Assembly: GCA_002333095.1 (NCBI GenBank)
Contig: DDBK01000029.1
Coordinates: forward strand, 2,055-8,201
Source: Cellvibrionales bacterium UBA2034
GTDB lineage: Bacteria; Pseudomonadota; Gammaproteobacteria; Pseudomonadales; UBA7239
DNA: 6,147 nucleotides
Direction of reading: 5' to 3'
Shown: one piece after another, positions 1 through 6,078 of the stretch
How the letters are laid out: each line of letters starts with the position of its first letter
How positions within the stretch are numbered: the first letter of the stretch is position 1
Translations under genes and position numbers: made by a program
Notes under the pieces: model-generated
Database searches by the model: none
Told to the model about the DNA's origin: nothing
The model's input: the letters and a program-made list of their open reading frames with translations, nothing else

Positions 1-227
1 CGCAAGGTGTGCGTTTCTGCAGCCAGACGGCAAGCCACCAGCTCAGGCGCTGCAGAAGTAAAACTTACGGTGCCGTGGAATTGCGCAGTCCAGTAACGGT
101 GATATCCCCATGCTTCGGCTTTTTTCGCAAGGATGATCGCCTCATTCACCGGATCTTGCGGATGGCCTCCTTCACGGATAGGCAATTGATCCAGGATGCT
201 GAGTGTTAACTTATCGTACTTGAACAT
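1..227 (-). CDS. LLM-class flavin-dependent oxidoreductase (bacterial luciferase-like), 5' part only
   Basis: Reading the minus strand from an ATG at 227 gives 75 codons without a stop, running off the left edge. The peptide opens MFKYDKLTLSILDQLPIREG and continues with GYHRYW near residue 41 and SAAPELVACRLAAET near 58-72. This is the N-terminal pattern of luciferase-like monooxygenases of the MsnO8-type branch (typically LSVLDQSPIREGG, then GYHRYWVAEHH, then SAPEVL). Such enzymes are FMN-dependent TIM-barrel oxidoreductases in the cytoplasm; the substrate cannot be deduced here. One oddity is that the usual AEHH is AQFH (residues 48-51), so an acidic residue and one of two histidines are replaced. 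There is no strong Shine-Dalgarno in front of this ATG and no in-frame alternative start for at least 33 bases upstream, so the start is probable rather than proven. The gene diverges from the DUF3617 gene with 68 bp between starts. Confidence 0.82.
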   Translation of the reverse strand, partial: MFKYDKLTLSILDQLPIREGGHPQDPVNEAIILAKKAEAWGYHRYWTAQFHGTVSFTSAAPELVACRLAAETHTL

Positions 228-295
228 ACTGCAATGTGGCCTGCATGAGCTATGGTGTATCCTTGCCATTGAAACATGTATTCCAGGACAGAGAA

Positions 296-820
296 ATGAT
301 CAAGAAACATTATTACTTATGCATTGCTCTCACCGGAGTACTCACAGCCACATCCACCCATGCGCTGGCCAAAACCTACACCTTGAAACCGGGCTTATGG
401 CAGATAGAAAGCCAGACCTGGTTGCACGGCCATCTGGTGCCAGACATGAATGCGCTCATTGGCTTGGGGCCAGTGGCTCTGCAAAACCATGTGCAAAACA
501 TGCTGCGCCAGAACCTGGTACGCATTGATGGCAACGGCACTGCCACCATTTGTGTGAGCGCTGAACAAATTGCGCACAATGATTTTGTGAATGATCAGGG
601 CAGCGGCTGCTCCGTAGCCAACGGCCAACGCACTGGCAATAACATCCATTTTGATATCCGCTGTGATGCGCCCAAAGGTAACGGCTACACCGATGTCACG
701 GTGGTGAATGCAAGCAAATGGGTATCGTATAGCAAGCTGGATCTGACAATACGCAAGACAAACCAGAACATCACGAACCAGAGCTTTGGCACATGGATAA
801 ATGAACACTGCCCGCTATAA
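296..820 (+). CDS. Exported DUF3617 domain protein
   Basis: The gene encodes 174 residues. I chose the ATG at 296 because AGGA sits 7 bases upstream (285-288) and because translation then begins with a textbook Sec signal: MIKK, a hydrophobic core (YYLCIALTGVLTA), and a likely cleavage after THALA (residue 25). A longer in-frame reading from 236 would put about 20 extra residues before the signal and is unlikely. The mature part begins TYTLKPGLWQIES, the characteristic LxPGLWxI opening of DUF3617. It has four cysteines (86, 105, 123, 172) arranged as in that family: ICVSAEQ, GSGCSV, IRCDA and a near-terminal HCPL, suggesting disulfides in the periplasm. The family's biochemical function is not known, so none is assigned. 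No Pho-type operator is visible in the short upstream region. The gene converges on the next one and shares its terminator region. Confidence 0.85.
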   Translation: MIKKHYYLCIALTGVLTATSTHALAKTYTLKPGLWQIESQTWLHGHLVPDMNALIGLGPVALQNHVQNMLRQNLVRIDGNGTATICVSAEQIAHNDFVNDQGSGCSVANGQRTGNNIHFDIRCDAPKGNGYTDVTVVNASKWVSYSKLDLTIRKTNQNITNQSFGTWINEHCPL

Positions 821-851
821 ATCCATACACATGCACATAAAAATCTGGCAT

Positions 852-882
852 AAAAAAACCCGCGGCTGTTACCTCGCGGGTT
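852..882 (-). terminator. Rho-independent terminator of the 902-1480 gene
   Basis: An 8-bp perfect stem, AACCCGCG (857-864) with CGCGGGTT (875-882), closes a 10-base loop. On the minus strand it is followed by a run of seven T (852-858 read in reverse), the classic intrinsic terminator form, 20 bases past the stop of the minus-strand gene. On the plus strand the stem is followed only by TTCTGG, so termination of the convergent DUF3617 gene here would be weaker. Confidence 0.85.
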
Positions 883-901
883 CTGGTATCACGAAAATGC
901 C

Positions 902-1480
902 TCAGAGCTTTTCAATGCACTGGAACTGGTAATACAGATAATAATCACTGCCTTCAACCAGCTCGCTCCATTCGCCTACTTTCTGGAAACCGAAACTGCA
1001 GTATTTGCTCATCTGGCGAAACAGTTCGTTCTGTGATGATGCCGGTGTGAACGATGCACGGGTGTGCTCAGGATCCAGACCGTACATAACACGGATATTC
1101 ACGAGCTGGTCACTCTCGATTTTTTTCCCATCTACCATGCCGGTAATTTCACCTGTTGATTTGCCTGGCATGGCAAGATTCTCTTCCTTGATACCGCCAC
1201 TGATGCCGGTGGCAGCAGATTTGTCACCTTCTTTGTAAGCATTGATAGCGCCAGTACGTTTCCATGGCACAAACATAGTAGATGACCATAATGCATCAGG
1301 ATTTTTGGAATCCATAAACTCCTGGGAATTCAGGCCATCTGCCATATCCACCATATGCCTTTGTTTTTTTCCACTTGGTTTTGTGGCAGCTTCATCAGCA
1401 TGTACAGCCATACCGGGAATCAGCAACACACAAAACAAAACGGCTATATTCTTCAAAACACTATTTTTCCACACACACAT
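902..1480 (-). CDS. Uncharacterised exported protein, 192 aa
   Basis: I do not recognise this family. The ATG at 1480 is preferred because AGAGG lies 8 bases upstream; an in-frame TTG at 1519 would add 13 residues and lacks such support. The product starts with a Sec signal peptide (positive start, hydrophobic stretch around residues 10-24, likely cut after AVHA at residue 28), so it should be periplasmic. There is no convincing lipobox. The mature part is polar with a Lys/Gly-rich middle (PGKSTGEITGMVDGKKIES, about 105-123). It has only two cysteines (161 in KYCSFGF and 188 in FQCIEKL), which may pair. The C-terminus is aromatic (DYYLYYQFQC). It lies 101 bases downstream of porin 1 on the same strand, but a strong terminator separates them. 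The promoter is unclear: TTGACT at 1514-1519 resembles a -35 but has no good partner, so partial read-through from the porin is possible. Confidence 0.75.
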   Translation of the reverse strand: MCVWKNSVLKNIAVLFCVLLIPGMAVHADEAATKPSGKKQRHMVDMADGLNSQEFMDSKNPDALWSSTMFVPWKRTGAINAYKEGDKSAATGISGGIKEENLAMPGKSTGEITGMVDGKKIESDQLVNIRVMYGLDPEHTRASFTPASSQNELFRQMSKYCSFGFQKVGEWSELVEGSDYYLYYQFQCIEKL

Positions 1481-1524
1481 GAGGTATACCTCTTTAGTTA
1501 TATTGTAAAAGCCAGTCAATCTTT

Positions 1525-1555
1525 AAAAAAACAGGGCGTTGTGCGCCCTGTTTTT
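1525..1555. terminator. Bidirectional-looking intrinsic terminator after porin 1
   Basis: ACAGGGCG (1531-1538) pairs perfectly with CGCCCTGT (1544-1551) around a 5-base loop. Flanking A and T runs extend the stem by up to four more pairs (1527-1530 with 1552-1555). Reading minus, the stem runs into a T run 27 bases past the porin 1 stop, so this is its natural terminator. The form is symmetrical enough to act on both strands, although no plus-strand gene ends here. Confidence 0.9.
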
Positions 1556-1581
1556 ACTGCACAAGACCATTCAGGCATAGA

Positions 1582-2793
1582 TCAGAACTTGACTTCCATA
1601 CCCAGACCACCTGTTTGCAAGGTGCCATCGTCAACCAATGCTGCGACATTATCGGTATCAACATCCAGCTGTGAGATATAACTGAATACAGTGACATTCT
1701 TGCTCAAGGCATAATCCACACCAAAAGCCACCTGTGTAGTATCAAACTCACTGGACGAGCCCACACCGAGATTAAAGTTGTTTGCGGTATTAGGATCAAA
1801 CGATGTGCTATAGCTTTCGCCGATTTGCGCTTTGAAAGCCCAATCGCCCATCTGGTATTTACCGTTCACCATCCAGGCATCCTGGGTTTCAATACCGGCA
1901 TAATAAGCACCACTGCCAGTGCCCACAGGAGGCGCGGCATTGTTCATTGCCAGACCATAACCCCTGGAGTTGCTGATCACCATACCGTCGCCTATACCGT
2001 TATCCTGGCCATTGGCATTCTGGTCCTTGAAGTGGTTATTGGCAGTTTGTACGTGCGCATTGAACGTGAAATCACCAAACGTCACGGAGCTTACAGCACG
2101 CACGATATCCGCATTCTGCACGTTCCAGTCACCTGCCAGAGCTACCCAGGCATTATCATTGAACTCGTATTTGATCGCGCTGGATGAGCTGTCAAAAATA
2201 CCGGAGTTATGCTGGGCGCTGTCATGGAATGGATCGGTACCATTCTGGTTATCCACACCACTTTGCTCACCCAGAATGGTCGAGGTAGAGAATGTGAAGC
2301 CAGCCAATACTGGTGAAGTATAGATAATGGAGTTGTTTTCGCGGTTTTCACCCACCATATAGTTGGCGATATCACCAAGCGCAAGGTCATTGAACAAGTC
2401 TGTGCCATCTGCAGCCATTTTTAACACGGTATCATTCTTGCCACCGTACAACATACCGTAAGTCTTGCTGCTCAGACCGGCGTAAATATTGCGCTGGCAG
2501 AATGTGTTGTTGCTGCTGCTACAGCTATTGAAACCATCATCTGCATAGACTTCAAATTCCATCTTGAATACTGCATCCATATCATCATTGATCTTGGATT
2601 TTCCTTTAACGCCAAGACGTGAAGAGTTGCTATCCAGCGTCCAGTTATCCTGCTGCGATCTGCCAATATAGTCAAAACTATTGTTCTGCAAGGAAAGGTT
2701 CAGCTTTCCATAAACAGTTGCATCGGCCAATACTGCGCCAGATTGCGCTACTACTATTGCGCCAATAGCCAGAGGTAGAAGTTTACGTTTCAT
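1582..2793 (-). CDS. Outer-membrane porin (porin 1), PhoB-box promoter
   Basis: This 403-residue general-porin-type beta-barrel protein belongs to the Gram-negative porin superfamily. The ATG at 2793 has GGGGA about 6 bases upstream; the in-frame TTG at 2817 would only lengthen the front of the signal. Residues 1-24 form a Sec signal (MKRKLLPLAIGAIVVAQSGAVLA) followed by DATVYGKLNLSLQ, the usual first strand. SRLGVKG (about 58-64), RNIYAGL (about 101-107) and DLFNDLALGDI (about 132-142, probable constriction-loop region) match the family, and the protein ends in the outer-membrane sorting residue Phe (MEVKF). Two cysteines, 91 and 99, lie in a Ser/Asn-rich stretch and may close a small loop. 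Porins allow diffusion of small solutes. A near-consensus Pho box upstream indicates induction by low phosphate, the logic of E. coli PhoE, but selectivity cannot be read from sequence and the protein looks acidic overall. It is not of the OprP/OprO type. Confidence 0.93.
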   Translation of the reverse strand: MKRKLLPLAIGAIVVAQSGAVLADATVYGKLNLSLQNNSFDYIGRSQQDNWTLDSNSSRLGVKGKSKINDDMDAVFKMEFEVYADDGFNSCSSSNNTFCQRNIYAGLSSKTYGMLYGGKNDTVLKMAADGTDLFNDLALGDIANYMVGENRENNSIIYTSPVLAGFTFSTSTILGEQSGVDNQNGTDPFHDSAQHNSGIFDSSSSAIKYEFNDNAWVALAGDWNVQNADIVRAVSSVTFGDFTFNAHVQTANNHFKDQNANGQDNGIGDGMVISNSRGYGLAMNNAAPPVGTGSGAYYAGIETQDAWMVNGKYQMGDWAFKAQIGESYSTSFDPNTANNFNLGVGSSSEFDTTQVAFGVDYALSKNVTVFSYISQLDVDTDNVAALVDDGTLQTGGLGMEVKF

Positions 2794-2863
2794 AGTATTT
2801 CCCCGTTTCAAGGTCAATTAAAGTTTCGTTATGCAACCAGCCCCTGGCCGCTTGCTGGATGCG

Positions 2864-2869
2864 ATTATG
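2864..2869 (-). promoter_or_regulatory. -10 element of porin 1
   Basis: Minus-strand CATAAT matches TATAAT at five of six positions and begins exactly 10 bases after the Pho box, the spacing of PhoB-activated sigma-70 promoters in which the Pho box replaces the -35. Transcription would start near 2857, giving a leader of roughly 60 bases before the porin ATG. Confidence 0.7.
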
Positions 2870-2879
2870 TAAATGCTCT

Positions 2880-2897
2880 GTGACAGCTTTGTGACAA
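2880..2897 (-). promoter_or_regulatory. Pho box (PhoB operator) of porin 1
   Basis: The minus strand reads TTGTCAC-AAAG-CTGTCAC: two 7-mers separated by four A-rich bases, giving the 11-bp repeat of the PhoB site (consensus CTGTCAT, four A/T-rich bases, CTGTCAY). Only the first base of the first repeat departs from consensus. It points toward porin 1 and has a properly placed -10. PhoB is the response regulator of phosphate starvation. Confidence 0.85.
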
Positions 2898-2948
2898 TTG
2901 CAACAATCATCAAAAAAATGTGAATTATTTTTAAAATTTCACACAATC

Positions 2949-2978
2949 CTGAATTGTCATATTCCTGTAACAATTCAG
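2949..2978. repeat. Perfect 9-bp inverted repeat, operator-like
   Basis: CTGAATTGT (2949-2957) is the exact reverse complement of ACAATTCAG (2970-2978), with a 12-base spacer. Arm centres are 21 bp apart, two helical turns, as in dimer-binding operators. It overlaps the plus-strand Pho-like pair. It has no T run, so it is not a terminator. Confidence 0.6.
2954..2971 (+). promoter_or_regulatory. Second Pho-box-like site, plus-strand orientation
   Basis: The plus strand reads TTGTCAT-ATTC-CTGTAAC: each 7-mer matches the PhoB half-site at six of seven positions and the period is 11 bp. A further CTGTAAG at 2987-2993 falls two periods on, although the intermediate position (2976-2982) is poor. 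It points away from porin 1. A -10 at the expected place (2982-2987, TCAATC) is weak, so it may be an auxiliary PhoB site for porin 1 or a promoter for the small ORF to its right. Confidence 0.5.
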
Positions 2979-2995
2979 AAGTCAATCTGTAAGAC

Positions 2996-3133
2996 ATGGC
3001 AGGCAATATTGCATCACCTCTCATGGCAAACCCTGTGGTGGCTACAATGGAAATGATGGATTTCGCACGGCATTACTCAGCATCCGTGGTAACGGCATGC
3101 CTTATTTATCTGACGGCAGGGTATTTTTTCTGA
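2996..3133 (+). CDS. Possible small membrane protein ORF, 45 aa
   Basis: This is an open plus-strand frame of 45 codons ending in TGA one base before the (convergent) olsF stop. The C-terminal half contains a hydrophobic stretch, SASVVTACLIYLTAGYFF (residues 28-45), long enough for one membrane helix. I do not recognise the sequence. No Shine-Dalgarno precedes the first ATG (2996). An internal ATG at 3047 has GGTGG five bases upstream and would give a 28-residue product. The only positive context is the plus-strand Pho-box-like pair ending 24 bases upstream. The frame could easily be chance in an intergenic region, hence the low confidence. Confidence 0.25.
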   Translation: MAGNIASPLMANPVVATMEMMDFARHYSASVVTACLIYLTAGYFF

Positions 3134-3134
3134 C

Positions 3135-4853
3135 TTATTCGCCACACATGTAGCGGTTAAGTTTTGCTTTCTTGACCTTCTGAAGGTCTACCACTACCAA
3201 CCCGTCTATGCAGTTGGCAAATGCAGGGTCGACGTTAAAGTCAATAAACTCCACCCCGCCACGCTCACACAGCTCTGTGTACTGCTTGTACATAGTGGGC
3301 ACTGCCAGCCCCATCTGCTGCAGCTGGTCTTTCAACGTACAAAAATCATCCTGATAGTTGCCTGCATTAAACATGCGTGACAGCTCCAGCTGTTTTTCCG
3401 CATCAATGCGATACGGCAATCTGGCATTGGCAGAAAAAGCCATGGTGGGAAAGTAGTGGGAGTAGAAATACACCAGCATGGCAAGGGCGTGCGGCGGACA
3501 GGCCTGGCTGATAGACACCGGGCCAAACAGGTAACGGATATCCGGACGGGTTTTCAGATAGGCGCCGATGCCATACCACAAGTAATCCAGGCTGCGCCGA
3601 CCCCAGTATTTTGGCTGGATAAAACTGCGCCCCAGCTCCAGCCCCTGTGCCAGCACCGGCGTGAACGCATCGGAAAAGCCGAACAGCTCATGGCTGTACA
3701 GCTCCGACACAGCTACACACGGTTGGCCTCCCTCCCCTGTGGCACGCCACCGGTAAGCGCCGACCACCTCCATGTCTTCCTCATCCCACAACACCATGTG
3801 CTGGTAGTGCATATCAAAGCGGTCTGTGTCGCGCCGCTTGCCACACCCTTCACCCACCGCGCGGAAAGACACTTCGCGCAGACGGGCAATTTCCCGCATC
3901 AGGGGTGAATCAGGCTCATAATCATGCAGCCATATTTTCTTCCCATCTTTCGTTTCACCCAGGAGAACACCCTTGCGGACCGCTGCGCGCAAGGGCAAAC
4001 GGTTTTCTGGCAATGCAATCGCCCTGGTGGTTTTCAGTATTGGCGATTTGCCCCTTCCAATACGGTATAGATGTTTGCGGACGAGTTTGGCCACCGCTTT
4101 CGGCGGCATGGGCAAGCTGGTGTAGATTTCATGATGAATCGGCTCGCCAATGCACATCCCGATCGCGCGGTTCTGGTGCTTGAACATCTCGCGCACCAGC
4201 CACAATGTGGACAAGGGCCTGCATAACACAGACATGCCGTAGAACAAGGGCGAGTTCTTGCCGTTGACGCAAATCGGGACAATCGGTGCACGGGCTGCTT
4301 GTGCCATGCGCAGGAATCCAGGATTCCAGTCACCGTCCATCACGCCTTTTGCCCCCAGGCGCGACACTTCGCCCGCAGGGAAAATAATCAGCGCACTGCC
4401 ATTCTGTAAAAAGTCATGGATAGCACGGATGTGCGTTTTTGATGTGTTGCCTTGCATATTGTTGACGGGCAGCAACATGCTGCGTAATGGCTCGATCCGT
4501 TGCAAAACAGTATTCGCCACCACTTTTACATCGGGGCGTATCTCATGGATCATCTTGAGTAACACCAATCCGTCCAGTGATCCGATGGGATGATTCGCAA
4601 CAATCACGACTGGGCCAGTCACAGGAATCCGGGAGCGCTCACTCATGCGCACCAGGTAATCAAAATCGAAATACGCCAATACCTGCTCGACAAAATCCAT
4701 ACCTTGCAAATGCGGGTACTCATCGGCAAAAGCGGCGAAATCCTTTTCGCGCAGAATCAGCCGCAATACCCGGCTCAAGGTGGTGGAAAACAAACCGGGC
4801 TTTGCGGCCAGCGCAGGGAAATGCTCATGGATGAGCTGGTCGATGCTGAACAT
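3135..4853 (-). CDS. olsF: Bifunctional ornithine-lipid synthase (OlsF-type, two acyltransferase domains)
   Basis: The protein has 572 residues, about the length of known OlsF proteins. The ATG at 4853 follows a strong AAGGAG at 7 bases. The N-terminal part (about 60-270) is a PlsC/LPLAT acyltransferase: VANHPIGSLDG at 85-95 (probable catalytic His88), the FPAGEVS block at 158-164, and DGDWNPGF then APIVPICVNGKNSPLFY at 189-205. The C-terminal part (about 290-545) is an OlsB/hemolysin-like GNAT acyltransferase: KIWLHDYEPDS, then ELGRSFIQPKYWGRRSLDYLW (406-426) and YLFGPVSIS (441-449). In characterised OlsF (Serratia), the C-terminal domain N-acylates ornithine and the N-terminal domain then O-acylates lyso-ornithine lipid, giving a phosphorus-free membrane lipid. 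It should act at the cytoplasmic face of the inner membrane. It lies 104 bases downstream of porin 2 with no clear terminator between, so co-transcription is possible; a CTGTCAT repeat in the gap suggests direct PhoB control. Domain calls are firm; ornithine as substrate is inferred from architecture. Confidence 0.88.
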   Translation of the reverse strand: MFSIDQLIHEHFPALAAKPGLFSTTLSRVLRLILREKDFAAFADEYPHLQGMDFVEQVLAYFDFDYLVRMSERSRIPVTGPVVIVANHPIGSLDGLVLLKMIHEIRPDVKVVANTVLQRIEPLRSMLLPVNNMQGNTSKTHIRAIHDFLQNGSALIIFPAGEVSRLGAKGVMDGDWNPGFLRMAQAARAPIVPICVNGKNSPLFYGMSVLCRPLSTLWLVREMFKHQNRAIGMCIGEPIHHEIYTSLPMPPKAVAKLVRKHLYRIGRGKSPILKTTRAIALPENRLPLRAAVRKGVLLGETKDGKKIWLHDYEPDSPLMREIARLREVSFRAVGEGCGKRRDTDRFDMHYQHMVLWDEEDMEVVGAYRWRATGEGGQPCVAVSELYSHELFGFSDAFTPVLAQGLELGRSFIQPKYWGRRSLDYLWYGIGAYLKTRPDIRYLFGPVSISQACPPHALAMLVYFYSHYFPTMAFSANARLPYRIDAEKQLELSRMFNAGNYQDDFCTLKDQLQQMGLAVPTMYKQYTELCERGGVEFIDFNVDPAFANCIDGLVVVDLQKVKKAKLNRYMCGE

Positions 4854-4918
4854 ACAATGCTCCTTTCGGGTTGTATGTCCAGTATCCAGAGGATAGATGA
4901 CGTTATTGCGATGTAATT

Positions 4919-4947
4919 ATTAACACTTGATGACAGTTTTATTTATC
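4919..4947 (-). promoter_or_regulatory. Candidate Pho box upstream of olsF
   Basis: The minus strand carries an exact CTGTCAT (4930-4936). The neighbours at 11-bp steps are degenerate: GATAAAT upstream (4941-4947) and TGTTAAT downstream (4919-4925), separated by AAAA and CAAG. An AATAAT follows the exact repeat by 8 bases and could act as a -10. One perfect half-site alone is weak evidence. The clear Pho boxes on both flanking porin genes and the role of ornithine lipids in phosphate stress raise its likelihood. Confidence 0.4.
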
Positions 4948-4957
4948 AGGCAGCAGC

Positions 4958-6043
4958 TCAAAAACTGTATTCCAGGCCAATGCCGGTGGATTTTAGCGTA
5001 CGGTCGCTGCTTACCTTATCTTCATCGCCAGCAATTTCACCGTGATAGATATAGCCTTTGAGTGCTTTGGTGAGGCGTCGGTCATACCCGATAGTGCTGA
5101 GTGCGCCGTCATACTCCACTTCTTCCGAGCGGGCGTATTGAATTTTGATGGTGTCATCTGCCGTAAATGCCCAGGATGCATTCAGCATATAGCCGTCTTC
5201 CCGGTCTTGCCCCGTGACAAACTTTTTACCTGGCGCTGTCTTGCGGGCATTCTGGGCCAAGGCACCGACTGTAAACACTCCGAGGTTTTCGTGGCTGCCA
5301 AATTTGTACTGCATGGCCACACGCTCGACATCCAGATCGCGAACACCCTCGTCATGTGCAACTGCAAAATACAGGCTGTCATTGTCTGTCAACAGCTTGT
5401 CAGCAACGTAAGTGAGCGACATGGAATTGCCAGTACGGTCATAATATTTTGAGCCATTATCCACTTCACGAAAATTGATAGTGGCAAAGGCAGCTGTCAC
5501 ACCATAAAAGGAAGGTGTGCGATATAAATATGTGTGGCTGTCACGATTCTTGCCCACCATCACGAACTTCATGTCACCGGCTGTAAGATCTGCAAATAGA
5601 TCCACTTTGCCCTGCAGCATGCGGAGTGGCGTATCTAACTTGCCACCTTCGATCGTACCGAATGTCTTGCTGTGAATGCCCGCATAGATTTCGCGCGCCA
5701 GAAAGAAATCTTTCTGCGAGCCATACCCGTTATTGGCATCAATCTCGTACTCCACCTTGTAAACCAGCGCCCAGTCATCATCCAGTGTGTACTTGCCCTT
5801 TGCACCCAGTCGCGACCCGTAACTGTGCCATGCAAAGTTGGTGTCTTTATGGCTGACCGCAGGCGAATCAACGCTGTCATAATCATTGTCCAGCTGCGCA
5901 GACACATTGATCTTGCCGTAGAAATCGATACCTTCCGGCAAGGAAGAAACGGGTTCATCTGCCCAGGCAGCTACACTGAAAATAGCAGATACGCTGAACA
6001 AGGCAGACGCCGCCAGCATGACGGTGGAAAACGGGGATTTCAT
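4958..6043 (-). CDS. Outer-membrane porin (porin 2), triple PhoB-repeat upstream
   Basis: This 361-residue protein is paralogous to porin 1. The ATG at 6043 has GGAG 8 bases upstream. The signal peptide ends at AAWA (residue 28), followed by DEPVSSLPEGIDFYGKINVS. Shared blocks with porin 1 are SRLGAKGKYTLDDDW (about 77-91), REIYAGIHSKTFGTIEGGK (about 117-135) and DLFADLTAGDMKFVMVGKNRD (about 148-168, the likely constriction-loop region). The last residue is Phe (GLEYSF), the outer-membrane assembly signal. The mature part has no cysteine, unlike porin 1. It is also shorter, missing the Asn/Gly-rich insertions of porin 1. Its role is passive uptake of small solutes through the outer membrane. 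PhoB-type repeats 35 bases upstream suggest induction under phosphate limitation. Solute preference is not deducible; acidic residues outnumber basic ones, so an anion preference would have to come from specific pore residues. olsF follows on the same strand. Confidence 0.92.
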   Translation of the reverse strand: MKSPFSTVMLAASALFSVSAIFSVAAWADEPVSSLPEGIDFYGKINVSAQLDNDYDSVDSPAVSHKDTNFAWHSYGSRLGAKGKYTLDDDWALVYKVEYEIDANNGYGSQKDFFLAREIYAGIHSKTFGTIEGGKLDTPLRMLQGKVDLFADLTAGDMKFVMVGKNRDSHTYLYRTPSFYGVTAAFATINFREVDNGSKYYDRTGNSMSLTYVADKLLTDNDSLYFAVAHDEGVRDLDVERVAMQYKFGSHENLGVFTVGALAQNARKTAPGKKFVTGQDREDGYMLNASWAFTADDTIKIQYARSEEVEYDGALSTIGYDRRLTKALKGYIYHGEIAGDEDKVSSDRTLKSTGIGLEYSF

Positions 6044-6078
6044 GGCACAGGCTCCAGTTGTCGGGTCGCCGGCGCATT

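Larger units (their letters stand above)
2794..3134. other. 340-bp intergenic region, porin 1 promoter side
   Basis: The gap between olsF and porin 1 has two halves. From about 2860 to 2990 it is AT-rich and holds the porin 1 Pho box and -10, a TGTGAA-N13-TTCACA dyad (2919-2943), a perfect 9-bp dyad (2949-2978) and a plus-strand Pho-box-like pair (2954-2971). From about 2996 to 3133 composition becomes more gene-like, with an open plus-strand frame of 45 codons. I see no classic intrinsic terminator for olsF: the only hairpin (GCAT-CCGT pairing with ACGG-ATGC near 3080-3100) has no T run. The minus-strand frame at 2818-3024 runs through the promoter and is not considered a gene. Confidence 0.7.

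Noticed and set aside
9..209. 66-codon plus-strand frame at the left end
   Set aside because: It is antisense to the luciferase-like gene, whose minus-strand translation matches a known family; the plus-strand product is Arg/Cys-rich and unlike any protein I know.
236..295. Upstream ATG extension of the DUF3617 gene
   Set aside because: It would place about 20 residues ahead of a clean signal peptide, while the ATG at 296 has its own AGGA at 7 bases.
1481..1519. TTG start adding 13 residues to the unknown exported protein
   Set aside because: The AGAGG eight bases before the ATG at 1480 gives a better start and leaves a normal signal peptide.
2794..2817. TTG start adding eight residues to porin 1
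   Set aside because: The ATG at 2793 has GGGGA at good spacing and starts a standard MKRK signal peptide.
2919..2943. TGTGAA-N13-TTCACA dyad as a CRP/FNR-type site
   Set aside because: The half-sites resemble CRP arms, but the spacing is far too long for CRP (TGTGA-N6-TCACA); probably a by-product of AT-rich promoter DNA.
2818..3024. 68-codon minus-strand frame upstream of porin 1
   Set aside because: It runs straight through the Pho box, the -10 and the porin 1 leader, has no Shine-Dalgarno or recognisable features, and lies in AT-rich promoter DNA.
3080..3100. Hairpin GCAT(G)CCGT-TACC-ACGGATGC as the olsF terminator
   Set aside because: The stem is short with a bulge and no T run follows on the minus strand, so it does not qualify as an intrinsic terminator.
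3456..4916. Several plus-strand frames of 85-150 codons inside olsF
   Set aside because: They are antisense to an intact 572-codon gene with two recognisable domains and carry no signals of their own.
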